Source: Calocera cornea HHB12733 (taxonomy: Eukaryota > Basidiomycota > Dacrymycetes > Dacrymycetales > Dacrymycetaceae). From it: a DNA stretch of 64,000 bases. Below are positions 12,487 to 22,393 of this stretch, piece after piece. Under the pieces are notes generated by a model. That model was not told the origin of the DNA and searched no databases. It saw only the letters and a program-made list of their open reading frames with translations. Position numbers and translations under genes: made by a program. The stretch spans positions 120,328-184,327 of the forward strand of contig KV423933.1 in assembly GCA_001632435.1 (NCBI GenBank), given 5' to 3'. The number at the start of each line of letters is the position of its first letter. Position 1 is the stretch's first letter.

Positions 12487-14299
12487 TCAGACATCTTCCT
12501 CTTCCAAGTGGAAGTAGCCGCGCAGCCGCATTTGCTTAAAATCGGCTTTCCTCCCCGGTACATACGTCCCCCGATGGAAGTCGATTATCCGATAGATGTT
12601 GTTATCGTCGCACACAACGTTTCGCGGGGAGAAGCTGCCTTGATTGATCCCAGCGTCTTCAAGTGCCTTAGCCGCGCGGAAGATGGAAAGTCTAATGGGG
12701 CGATTAGCCGAGGGATATTCGCTTCAGTGCATGCTCTCACCTGTCCTCAATACACAGATCATCGAAGTTTTTGAGCGCATAGCCGGAATACGAGGTCAAG
12801 AGGACTGTCATCTGGTCGCCCTTGTACAAACCGAAGCACCGAGGAACGACTTTTCCTTCGAGACCGAAACGACGCATGTGCATATAGGTTTCATACTCTT
12901 GAACCAGACAATGCTCCTGACCTTGAGATGTTGGAGAGACTTTTGCTGCAAAGCGATGATGTCCATACTCCGCAAGATACACCCAGCCGCACGTGCCTTG
13001 GCCAATGACGCTGAATGCAGAAAGTATCGGCCGACTACTGGATTGGCATGCCACCGCGTCATCAATTTTTTCGAAGGGGAACACGCCGTCTTTTCCATCC
13101 TCAGTGCGGCATAGAGTGTAATGCTCTTGAGCTGACGAAGAGGACCTAGGGAGGAACGCGAGTAGGATCTGTCCCATGATCAGTCTGATTCTGGGTATTG
13201 AAATGCTCCACTTTACCGTGGGACTCTTCATAAGAATATCCAAGCTGGTAGATAGCCATTCTTCGTGTGGAATAGTCAATGCTGGTACCGAGACCAGAGC
13301 TGGCCTCGGTACGGGAATCTTGTCCTCCCACGGCGACTTGGGATACGGGGCCGGACCATAGCCTTTGAAGCCGTTCAAGCATGAAATCTGCAAGGACACC
13401 ATGACCACGGGCAGAACATAACACTCGGTTATGAGATCAGAGCACATTATTCGAAGTTCTCCCGAGTTGAGGCGTGAGAAGCATAGTAGCAACGACATCG
13501 AGTATGAAGTTAGGAGAAGATGTGAGCAAGAGCGATTTCCAGCGAATTCTACGAGCTACGAGGGAACTCTGGTGAGTAACCAGCATCGCGTAAGACAGAC
13601 TATATGGTATGTACTTACGAGCTGAACAAGATGGACAATGTCGTGACGGGAGCGGGTAGCATCCATATCAAACCATGTATGTTCTCTCGATAAGCGAGCC
13701 AACTGGGGTAAGTAGTATTGAGCCCGCTCTTGTGACATCGCGAAGATGCGAGTGACAATAGACGTCTTTCCTTCTTGATCCTCCATACGGATCCCCCAAT
13801 CGTACCCTTCGCCGTGTAGCAACCGGTGATGCCAGTTTGGACCACCCGAGAGCACTTGAGGAGCCGAACGTGTTTTACCCTGGGTGATGTCCACAGTGGA
13901 AGGGGCGACCTCCGTCGGCAGGTTCGGGCGTTGCTCCAGAATATCCTTGGTCACCACTTCGATCACTCCTTGCAGCTTCTCCACTCCGTTCTCAGCGTAC
14001 GAGACTCGACGCGCGACATCTTTCCACTCGCGTAGCTTTTCTTGCGTGAGATCGGCTACACCGGGAGCCGGACAGTCCTTCAGGAGGTCCGCCAGCTGTT
14101 TAGATAGCCAAGGCACCATCTCCGCGCTGTGCATGACGACGCCCGTCGTCGGGTACCTGTCGGGCGAGAGACCCCATCCAGGCCGGAGCGGCGGCATCTG
14201 GGCGTCGTCCTCACCCCCATTCGGGCGTTGATAGAGCAGATCAAGATACGATTGTGAGGCATCGTTCGAGGGTGCGGTCATGGCCGCCGAGTCGCCCAT
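12487..14299 (-). CDS. kinase-fold protein with altered catalytic loop (fungal orphan family)
   Basis: Exons on the minus strand are 13619-14299, 13446-13568, 12741-13387 and 12487-12691; 1,656 nt, 551 aa. A further 48-nt in-frame intron inside the third exon (GTAAAG...GGACAG, near 13180-13230) is possible and would give 535 aa. The N-terminal 270 residues are a conserved alpha-helical region found in Agaricomycete orphans. The kinase-like part starts with VIGQGTCGWVYLAEY (Gly-rich loop) and FAAKVS (the VAIK lysine, near residue 420), then a hinge, then INQGSFSPRNVV where a kinase would have H-x-D-x4-N. His and the catalytic Asp are replaced (Gln and Ser); Asn is kept. IIDFH retains the metal-binding Asp of DFG. 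The protein stops 25-30 residues later, so the C-lobe is short. A pseudokinase or phosphotransfer-defective role is inferred. Intron two uses GTGCTC. Confidence 0.7.
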
Positions 14300-14849
14300 C
14301 AGGTGTCGTGCAAGTGCGGGTAGAAGACGACCGAGGGGGAGGGGTGAGGTCGCTTGATCACGACCCGTTTCTCGGTGCCCTTTGTGAAGGATGACACCGC
14401 TTTATAGCCGCGACGACGCGAGCAGCACACAAATGCCAAAGCATGGGCCCCACGAGGCAGCCGGCCCTTGACGAGTCGCCGAGCCAGTCACGATGACTCC
14501 CGGGCACCTCTAGACCACGCAAAAAGGGAGTAGTGCTCGGGAAGAACCTGGAAGATGCAGTGGCTGAGCATTTTCGGCAGAGCGCCTCCTTTCTCTCACC
14601 ACGGGAAGCTGTATGCCTTTCTATTCGGCGCAAGCCTAGTCGTGAATAACAATATTGTAAGAGTAGTCTACAACAGTCCGTTTCCTACCCCTCACCGAAT
14701 ACCCTTTTAACGCGAAAAGTGCTCGATATGTTACAACAGTTTTGCCACCCCGTCGGCATCGATATTTTCGACCAGTTACAGACAGAATCTTCGTCGTCCA
14801 CGTTGCCCGTGTATATGTTATTGTGCGGTTGGTGGCGCAGGAGTCGTGT
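14300..14849. other. intergenic, about 0.55 kb
   Basis: Upstream region of the kinase-like gene and 3' flank of the GH16 gene, both on the minus strand. An AT-rich patch around 14640-14740 is the only visible bias. Confidence 0.5.
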
Positions 14850-16659
14850 CTACGCGCCCTGCCCGGCCTTTTGATACAGCGTCACGCTGGCGACCTCCCA
14901 ATCTGCACCCACGCCGCATTAGCGCCGGCTTTCCCCGAGCGGAAAAAGGAAATGCTCACAAGCACTAGCGAACGCGGCGCCCTGCGCGAGCACATAGTCG
15001 TTACAGTTGCTGTATCCCGTTATTTGTGCGCAGGTGCCGCTCTGGCCCATCACGGATGATGCCCAGGCAGGGCCGGCCCAGTCCCCGCACAATGTCTGCA
15101 CCAGGTATCAGTAGCCGTGTACCACCTAGACAAAGGGGAGGGGGAAGGGGAGGGGGAAGGGAATGGACGCACATTATCGAATATCGCCACGTGGTTGTAG
15201 AAGTACTGGTACGGGTTGCAGGACGTCGACGGCCAGTGGCCCACGGGCTGACCCCACCCTCCGGGGTTAGGGTACCCAGAGGTGATATCCCCCGGGGTTG
15301 TCCCCCGCGGGAAGAAGTACGTCGAGATGCCCGTTTCGTCCCATTGCACTGCAGAGCCGGTGTATTAGCATACATGGAGGGAGCCGGACAAGGAGAGGAC
15401 ACGCACTGGCGTACACGCCCCCTCCGGCATTGTTGAACCCCACCCCATACGTATTCGACCCATTGGCGATGATCCCGCACCCGGCATCATTCGTGTCCGC
15501 GGCCGAGCAGTCGAGCCCAGTCGGTCCCTGGGTCAACAGGCTCCCGCTGCCCCCATAATCCGCAGGCATATAACACCCCGGGTTCGTATGCACGCTCGCG
15601 GTGTTGATGCTCGCCTCGTGGATCCCCTCGATGATGTCTATTTCACCGCCCTGGGGCCAGTTCGGCCCGCACGTCCAGAAGGACGGCCAGGTGCCGCAGC
15701 CTGTCGGCATGTGGTAGATGTCCGCGATGAGCAGGCCACCCGTGAAGGTGCGCGCGGTGGAGATGCGCACCGAGGGCCGGGAGGAGGTGCTGGGAAGGTT
15801 CGGAGTCGTGGCCGCAGCCATGATCGCGTGTTGCTGTGCGTTGATCCCGACCAGGCCCTGCTGCAGCGCGCTTTGGTAGCCGACGTAGTCGACGAGACCT
15901 GCGGGTGGTCAGTCGGGGTACAGCACGCAGCGAGGATGAGACGCACCATGCGTAGGATCGCCACCGTCGACCGTCTCGTCCCAGAAGGTGAACCCGTCGA
16001 AGAAGTTTTGGCCGCTCTACCACCGCAGTCAGCTATCGAACACTGCACTCAGATATCACGCGCACATGTGCCTCGACGACGTTCCATATTGAGCTTGGCG
16101 AGGGTGCAGCAGGAGTGGATGAAGTTGAAGAGCTTGATGGCGGCGGTGGTGGAGGCGAAGGCTGAGAAGAGGAAGTGGGTGCAGCTGAGGTAGAGGGTGC
16201 CTGTGAGGTCGGCGAATCCTGGCTAGTTGTAGTGGTGCTCGAAGACGTCGAACTCGAAGTGGTGCTCACGCTGCTGCTGGAACTCGAGCTCGAAGAGCCA
16301 GAACTAGAACTGGACGACACCGAGCTTGTGCTCTCTGTTGCGCTCGGCAGGCTCCTCGTGATCGTCGTCGTCGTCTGGCTCGCGATGCCCCACGTGGCGG
16401 GCGCGCTCCCGTTTGCGGCGGCGCCGATCGGCTTCTTCTGGAGGACACATTGGTGGTACGCGGGCTCGATGAGGCGTTTGCGCAGGACTAGTGCGGCGCC
16501 ACGCGGCGAGGAGAGGGAGGAGGAAGCGTATCGCAGCGCAGCTGCTGCTCCCGACCAGGCATTGGCGATGAGGGTTGAGGGGCCGTACGAGTCGAGCTGA
16601 GTGAGTGCTATGGCGGGGTTGAGGACGCAGCAGATGAGGAGGGCGGTTGAGAGGCGCAT
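14850..16659 (-). CDS. secreted GH16 endo-beta-1,3(4)-glucanase (laminarinase-like)
   Basis: Six exons: 16066-16659, 15947-16016, 15407-15898, 15173-15348, 14960-15095 and 14850-14902; 506 aa. A signal peptide (MRLSTALLICCVLNPAIA) is followed by about 150 residues with a long Ser/Thr/Pro-rich stretch, expected to be heavily O-mannosylated. The catalytic domain begins at SIWNVVEAHSGQNFFDGFTF, which exists only after the first intron is removed. GGEIDIIEG (near residues 305-313) carries the two catalytic Glu residues of the E-I-D-x-x-E GH16 motif. Further landmarks are CGTWPSFWTCGPNWP, a Cys-rich loop, and FASAYWEVASVTLY at the C-terminus, again made by a splice. Fungal Lam16A-type enzymes cut beta-1,3 or mixed-linked glucan and act in wall remodelling or glucan degradation. 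Intron four (15096-15172) is a purine-rich GGGGA repeat on the plus strand. The N-terminal Ser-rich extension is longer than in classical Lam16A. Confidence 0.92.
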
Positions 16660-17158
16660 TGTGCGCTTCTCATGTTGCGGACACTGGCAGTGCTGCTCAA
16701 GTATATGCCGACAAAGGGGAAGGGAGGAGGGGGGAAGAGACGAGGGTTGCCAGTGGTGGGGAAGGGCCGTGGGCGATATCGGCGGCCTCGGTCAACGAGA
16801 CAATTCAATGTTGGCGGTAAACGCCCGGTCGGCGCGGCCAGACTCCAAAGCGGCCGGCATGACGCTTCCACACGTGCCTGCAACCCTCTTTCACGCGCTT
16901 GCACCTGCCTCCGTCTCCGCCCCTAGAGGCCGGAGCCGAGCAAGGGTCCCGCTGCGGAGATGGGCGCGGTCGCGGTGGATCGGTGGATGACGCGCGCGCC
17001 AGTGAATCGACGATCTGGCCTGCCTGTACAGTACGGACATCCACCGATCCCCGCCCGCGCGATCTGCATTCCAGTTCACAGCGCTCTTATACCCCCCCCC
17101 TCGCACGCCCCATTCCCCTCCTTCACCGTTTCAACCCGACTCGTAACGCACCGCAACC
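16660..17158. promoter_or_regulatory. divergent promoter region of the GH16 and START genes
   Basis: 499 bp between two ATGs pointing away from each other. It is GC-rich and ends with a C-run and pyrimidine tract just before the START-gene ATG. No recognised operator. Confidence 0.45.
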
Positions 17159-18214
17159 ATGTCCCTCCCCAAGCCGTCCGACCCCGCGCCCAACGGCTAC
17201 ATCCCAAACCCCTACACCGACCTCCTCGCGACCGCCTTTGCAAAGGTCCAAACCGAGACCACCTCCTCCACCGGCTGGTCCACCATAGGCACACAGGAGG
17301 GCGTCCTCCTCGAGAAGAAGTACGGCGACTCGGGCCTGCCGATGGTCAGGGGAAGGGGAACCGTACCCGGGACGGCGCCGAGGGAGATGTGGCAGGCTAT
17401 CGCCACGCCGGCGTGTAGGAAGCAGTGGGACGCGAGGTTCGAGACCGCATTCCCGCTCGAGAAGTACAGCCAGAACGCTATGAAGTTCTATACCGGCCAG
17501 GCAGGTGCGTCATCGCTCCACTGCGTCTTCCCGCCCCGTCTGATGGCTTCTTAGGCACCTGGCCAGTAGCGGGGCGCGACATCGTCGGCGCGCAGGACGT
17601 CAAGTCGGCGCCAGACGGCGCGTGGGTGCAGACCGTGCAGACCTCCGTGCCGGACACGGAGGCGACGCCGCCCGTTGACGGCAAGGTGCGAGCGACGCTG
17701 GACTTTGCCGGGTGGACGCTCCTGCAGAAGGGGGCCGACACCGAGGTGAGCTATGTTGTGCACAGTGCGTCTTCCTCCTGCTCCTTCACTGCGCATACAT
17801 GCTGAGCCGAGAGTGTTGTAACCTATAGTCAACCTGAACGGCTCCATCCCCGGATGGATAATGGACCGGATAGCGAACGAGATCCCTCTGTGTGTCGCCA
17901 AAGCGCGGGACTTCTACCTCTCCTCCGGCTCGCCGCCGCTCGTCTCCCCGCTGAGCAAGACCCAGCTGTGCCTGGAGGACTTCTCGATGGAGCCCAAGGA
18001 GTGGAGGGGGACGTTCCTCGGCAAGGGCGCGGAGGAGTTTAATGTGATGGTTGATGAGAAGAGGATGTGGAAGGACGGGTGGAAGGCGGGCGTGGAGGGG
18101 GAGGGAGCTGGTAGTGTTCAGCTGGAGAAGAGGGTTGGAGAGCTGGGGGTGAAGATTGGGGAGGAGGCGAGGGAGAAGAAGTTCGAGATTGTCGTGGGGA
18201 ACTACGCGGACTAA
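17159..18214 (+). CDS. START-domain lipid-binding protein
   Basis: Exons are 17159-17504, 17555-17764 and 17829-18214; 313 aa, with introns of 50 and 64 nt in phase 1. The sequence matches a single START/Bet v1-like helix-grip fold. Landmarks are an N-terminal helix (YTDLLATAFAKVQTE), GVLLEKKYGDSGLPMVRGRG, a VPREMW-like helix (APREMWQAI), CRKQWDARF, the splice-made YTGQAGTWPVAGRDIVGAQ, a TLDFAGWTLLQ strand, VVHINLNGSIPGWIMDRI and the long C-terminal helix IPLCVAKARDFY. WPVAGRD and GSIPGWIMDRIANEIP are typical START signatures. A basic, helical extension follows. START proteins bind sterols or phospholipids and move them between membranes; there is no transmembrane segment, so it is probably cytosolic. 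The ligand is unknown. Confidence 0.85.
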
Positions 18215-18632
18215 ATGCACACTGCACGCCAAGAGGCATGCCGTGCCGTGCAGATGTGTAAATTAAACACAACGTGATCGTCCGCACAAACGCAATCTGC
18301 GGTGCCTCACCATGCACTAAGAATGAGCTTGCTTATCCGGCGTAGGCGCATATATGTAGCCCAAGTACGCGCCAACGCTGACTACTGCTAGCAGTCACGT
18401 GACTACTTTTCTCACGTATTCCGAAGAGCACGATGCCTCCGGAAGACGCGCCGCCCATCACACATCCTGTTTCTATGCGGCGGAACTATGCGGCGGAAGG
18501 GCTGAAAATTTCCACGCACAGGTTGTTCTGATGACGCGGGGCACAGTCATGGCCCATGCGCGGCTTTTCGCCCACCCGTTTTCCTCTTGCCCGCGTCGCT
18601 TTCCCCCCATCTCTTGATCCCAGACCACCACC
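18215..18632. other. intergenic, about 0.42 kb
   Basis: Spacer between the START gene stop and the next plus-strand ATG. It contains a pyrimidine-rich leader (from about 18600) ending in an A/C-rich ATG context. Nothing else recognised. Confidence 0.45.
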
Positions 18633-19033
18633 ATGCTCCCTCGTCTCGGCTTATACGCTCGTCGGCACTCTTTCGCTCCCCTCTTTCTTCGTCCCACCCG
18701 TCTTCATCACTGTCTTGTTTTCCGCTCCATTCTGCCGCACCTCCGTTCCGTTCCGTCAAATCTGCACACCGACGAACGCAACGTCCCTCCGACAACGGTT
18801 CAGGAAGAGAGCACATCGCAGACTCCAACGAGTGGCATGACGCCGGAGTCGGAAGGATCCCACAACCAAACCGATGCTCCGTATCCACCTTCACTGGCTG
18901 ACGGCAACAGGCTTGTGGATGACTCAACGTTGAAGTGGGTCGACTCTCCTACGTTAGACGACTTGAGCCGAGCGAAACAGATTTGTTGCTTTTGTATAGT
19001 ATGCAACGCAAATGCTAACTTGGTCATAAGATT
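18633..19033 (+). pseudogene. 5' part of an orphan gene interrupted by a TIR element
   Basis: ATG at 18633 sits in a strong fungal context (CCACCATG). The frame encodes an Arg/Leu-rich, mitochondrial-presequence-like N-terminus, then an acidic Ser/Thr-rich stretch, to KQI at 18984. There GTTGCT...GCTAAC...CATAAG (18985-19030) forms a 46-nt intron with a perfect CTAAC branch site. The next exon starts ATT at 19031 and is cut after three bases by the element at 19034. Removing the element and one target copy joins codon phase exactly to the open frame that begins at 20041 (352 + 473 nt = 275 codons including stop). No family was recognised. As it stands the frame runs into the element and stops. 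Confidence 0.6.
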
Positions 19034-19155
19034 ATGGAGTTATCTTCTAGAATACGTCAAAATTTGGGGCGAAAATCTAGAATACGGTTGGGGTCCACAA
19101 TAATCTACGCTACGGTCCCTCTCGTTGGTCATGCGCTGAGCTGTTCCTCATGAAA
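19034..19155. repeat. left terminal inverted repeat
   Basis: Pairs with 19918-20039. Shared landmarks read inward: TTATCTTCTAGAATACGTC, TTTGGGGCGAAAATCTAG, GTCCACAATAATCTA, GGTCCCTCTCGTTGGT and GCGCTGAGCTGTT. Confidence 0.8.
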
Positions 19156-19294
19156 TCAGTTTTTGTCAAATGAATTATGTTATAGTACTCTGCATCCCTG
19201 ACGCTCCTGCAACACAGACATTTTGGGAACAAACCGAAGTGAACAAATGACGCTTGGCCTGGAGTCCTGCGGGCAACTTACAATTTCTCCCACA

Positions 19295-19380
19295 TTTCAG
19301 TGGAGCTATCCTCTGGTTTGCCCTCGTTTCAGGGATTTTCGTCTCGTCTGCCCGCGCGGCAAGAATCGTCTCCTTTGCCC
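19295..19380. repeat. inner inverted repeat, left arm
   Basis: Imperfect inverted match to about 19727-19811. Common words are GGAGCTATCCTC, TTGCCCTC, TCAGGGA and GCCCGC. It is more diverged than the outer TIR, so it may be the end of an older nested element or a hairpin of the same element. Confidence 0.6.
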
Positions 19381-19726
19381 AAACCCTGACCCTCGTGACA
19401 CGCATTCATTGGTACACGGTTTTAGTAAACAAACAAATACACTGGACAATGGGTCATAGGGGTCTCTGACTCCGCCCCGGCCCATGAAGCTAACAATGAG
19501 ATATATATCATGCCTATTCATGGCCACTCTAGCAATCTGGGTGACATCTGAGAGCTATCACTATGCATCTCTGATATATACTTTTGATATTGAGGGAGGA
19601 GCATGACTCTCTAGCACTCATTGTCATAGTCGAAATTCCATGGGCCCCCGGACACCCCACCAGCAGCTCATGCCATTTTGAAAGCATTTTGACTGACATG
19701 GCAACCGGCCAGGGTCCCCTCCGGCA

Positions 19727-19811
19727 GGGCAGCGAAGATGAGTTCTGACGGGCGGGCACACAAGACAAAAGTCCCTGACAAGAGGGCAATCTGGAGGATA
19801 GCTCCATTTCA
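19727..19811. repeat. inner inverted repeat, right arm
   Basis: Inverted partner of 19295-19380; see that entry for the shared words. Confidence 0.6.
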
Positions 19812-19917
19812 GTGATTCCAAGGTGGATTCAATTCTACACAAGACATTATGCTACAGGGGCTATCGAGTGTGCGCTTAGGGGTAATCCAATGCAACTTAT
19901 TAGACGCAATCTTTCAG

Positions 19918-20039
19918 GTTCATGAGCAACAGCTCAGCGCGCAACCAACGAGAGGGACCGTATCATAGATTATTGTGGACCGCAACCGTATTCTAGATTT
20001 TCGCCCCAAATTTCGACGTATTCTAGAAGATAACTCCCT
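19918..20039. repeat. right terminal inverted repeat
   Basis: Inverted copy of 19034-19155. The last bases before the GATT duplicate are GATAACTCCCT. Confidence 0.8.
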
Positions 20040-20513
20040 GATTCCGGTCTCGACGCCGTCACGAAGTACTGCACGGAATCGCTTGGTAACCACGCCTATG
20101 TACGATGGATGCCTCACGGAGAAGACCGTCTCAGCTGTCTTTTAATCACTCCACCTCGAAATGGATTCGGAACCTACGGGACAGTGGAGGTCATCAACAT
20201 TGGGGACTGGAAACCTCACGGGGGCCAATGCCATATTGGCTGCCGTTTGCTCCGCGAACGTCGGATCGCGTTCGGAAGTGATGGGAACGGAAGGACTGCT
20301 AGAGCACCTGGGGTAGCTCGTAGCTTTCTCGCTATTGAAAACTGCATACAGGCAAGAGAATTGAACCCAATTAACGATACGTTCACTTTTCTGTCAGTTT
20401 CAGACTTCTATGAGCAGCGCTTTGATATGCTTCAAGCTGCATGTAGTATGGCCCAGGCAGCCGACTCGCCACGTAGTACACTGACTCGGTGTCAGGCAGC
20501 TATATGCACATAA
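20040..20513 (+). pseudogene. 3' part of the orphan gene interrupted by the TIR element
   Basis: The frame is open from the element border to TAA at 20511-20513 and has no acceptor AG immediately before it, because the original acceptor lies on the other side of the insertion. It encodes about 157 residues including GNHAYVRWMPHGED, GTVEVINIGDWKPHGG and a terminal helix with FYEQRFDMLQAA. The codon phase continues that of 18633-18984. No domain was recognised. A downstream ATG (20109) could start a short product, but nothing suggests it is used. Confidence 0.6.
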
Positions 20514-20554
20514 CGACCATCAGACCTGCAGCGCCCTGATATTGCGTCGAGCGC

Positions 20555-21789
20555 CTATTCCGTGACGCGGAAGACGACCTTGCCGACGATGCCCTTGTGA
20601 GCGAGCTCGAACGCCTCTGTCGCCTGCTCGAGGGTGAACACTGCCCGCAGTCAGTCCGCGGCCTCAATCAATCACAATGTTCCAATCACCTTTCCCCACA
20701 AGCGGCGTCAGATGCCCCTCCGCTGCCTCCTGCACAAGCGTCTCCAGCTCCTTCTGCACCATGAGCGTATTATGCGGCACCCACTGTACGCCCTCCGGCA
20801 CACGGGGACGCATCCACCACGTGGCCACGTTAAACAGCAGACGGCCGTACCAGGGGAACTTGACCCCCCAGTTCTGCTCGATCACCGCCGTGCCGGGGGA
20901 GGTGGTTATCTCGATGAGGCTGGGGACGGGGCGTTGGGGTGCAAGATAGGGGATCCATTGACCGGGAGTGCCGAGCGTGGAGAAGACGACGTCGAGGGAG
21001 CGCTTGGGGATGACCTTGAGGGGATCGGTGGTCTTGTAGTCGATCACTGCGGATAGGGTTAGGGGCATATATGCGGAGGGGAAGGTGCATATATGCGGCG
21101 AGAGAGCAGATGAGAGACGCACCTTCGTCGACGTAAGGATATAGTTCCTTTAGCTGAACAACTTTGGACGTCGACACGGTCGTAGTGATGTGCTTGAAGC
21201 CAAAGTGGTAGTGCGCGAGCTGGATAGCCAGGTGGCCAACACCGCCCACTACACGACATGTTCAGCCTCATTGCCCATACTGACGACAGTGAAAGTGCTC
21301 ACTTCCACCCGTGATAAAGATCGACTCCTTCGCGCCCTTGTGCTTCGCGATGGCCTGCAGGGCCGTCAGGCCGTTCGCGGGCAGGCAGCTCGCCTCCTCC
21401 CAGGAGAGGTTCGCCGGCTTGCGCGCGCAGTCCGTGGCCTCGACGAGGATATACTCCTGGTACACCCCCTTCCTGCTAATAGGCACAGCACCCACAATCT
21501 CCTCGCCCTCCTTCCAGCCCAGTGCCTTCGCGCCCTCCCCCGCGCCCTCCACGACGCCCGCAAAGTCGATGCCCATCCCGTCCGGAATCGAGAACACACC
21601 CAGAATGCGTGTGATGCCGATGAGGAAGCCCCATTCTGCTGGGGCGATCGATGCGGCCTTGACGCGCACGAGGAGGGAGGATGAGGATGCGGGCAGGACG
21701 GGCTTGGGGATGTGCTGCAGGGTGAGGGACTTTGCGGGCGGGCCGTACGCCGTTTGGATCAGAGCGCGCATGAGGGTGTCGTCTGCCAT
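20555..21789 (-). CDS. medium-chain reductase (quinone oxidoreductase-like MDR), copy A
   Basis: Exons are 21303-21789, 21123-21248, 20690-21046 and 20555-20640; 351 aa. The N-terminal GroES-like part contains DGMGIDFAGVVEG and GVYQEYILV. The Rossmann part has ITGGMGGVGHLAIQLA, an A/GxxGxxG NAD(P)H-binding motif whose Met is created by the first splice, as in copy B. Near the end comes FTLEQATEAFELAHKGIVGKVVF, the usual MDR C-terminus. The catalytic-zinc and structural-zinc Cys/His sets of alcohol dehydrogenases are absent, so it belongs with zinc-free quinone/enone reductases (RTN4IP1, zeta-crystallin side). It likely reduces alpha,beta-unsaturated carbonyls or quinones with NADPH. It is head-to-head with copy B, with identical intron positions and phases. 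Confidence 0.88.
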
Positions 21790-22393
21790 TATTGTTGGAT
21801 GATTCTGCGGGGATTACAGGATTACGAAGCCTGGCTTATAAGCCGGAACCACAGGAGACATTCCCCGATGTGCACCTACATTTCGAGAACGTTTGACAGG
21901 CAGGGACGCGTTCTTGCACTGCCTGCCAAGTGAGGTATCGGCAGGGCCACATCATCCACCGCCGCCGGTCCCTGAGACCCTGCCTCATCTGATCACGTGA
22001 CATGGCCATTGCCCTACATCCTGTCCCCCTCACAGTGAGTCATGACTACAATTTTGAGCTCCAAACTCTGCCCCTGCCATCCGGTCAAGAGCCGAGCCAT
22101 AAAACTGTCCCTTGGGGGAAGAAGTGTAGTAACTTTTCCGACAGTGTGCTACTTTGCCCCATGCCAAGCGGTGCCAAGCCTCCTTCCCCGAGTGCCCGAG
22201 TGCCGTAAGGGCCCTGCGCGTCCCTGCCGGCAACAGGGCGGACGCGTCCCTCCTCCCCTCCAGTCCAGTATTATTGACGTATGCAAGCTCCTCGAGGATG
22301 TCGCATCCCCCTCTATCATAGCGAGCTATAAAGCCGGATTCGTAATCCATCATCCTCGCATAAAGGCCCCATCTACTGTTGACCCATCCAACA
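21790..22393. promoter_or_regulatory. divergent promoter of the MDR pair
   Basis: 604 bp between two ATGs. A TATAAA (22326-22331) precedes copy B by 63 bp, and a TTATAAG-type box (around 21836-21842) precedes copy A by about 50 bp. Both are followed by related leaders ending CCAACAATGGCAGACGAC, so part of the 5' flank was duplicated with the genes. Confidence 0.55.

Larger units (their letters stand above)
19034..20039. mobile_element. non-autonomous TIR DNA element (MITE-like), 1,006 bp
   Basis: The two ends are inverted copies of each other over about 120 bp with roughly nine mismatches in ten matching blocks (GGAGTTATCTTCTAG at the left, its complement at the right). The flanks carry the same four bases GATT (19030-19033 and 20040-20043), read as a target-site duplication. 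No transposase frame is present, so mobilisation would need a partner in trans. Inside there is a second, more diverged inverted repeat. The superfamily is not assigned: a 4-bp TSD and long TIRs do not fit Tc1/mariner (TA) or hAT (8 bp). Confidence 0.75.

Noticed and set aside
15121..15166. GGGGA-rich purine stretch as a possible regulatory repeat
   Set aside because: It lies inside intron four of the GH16 gene and is best read as the pyrimidine tract of that intron on the minus strand.
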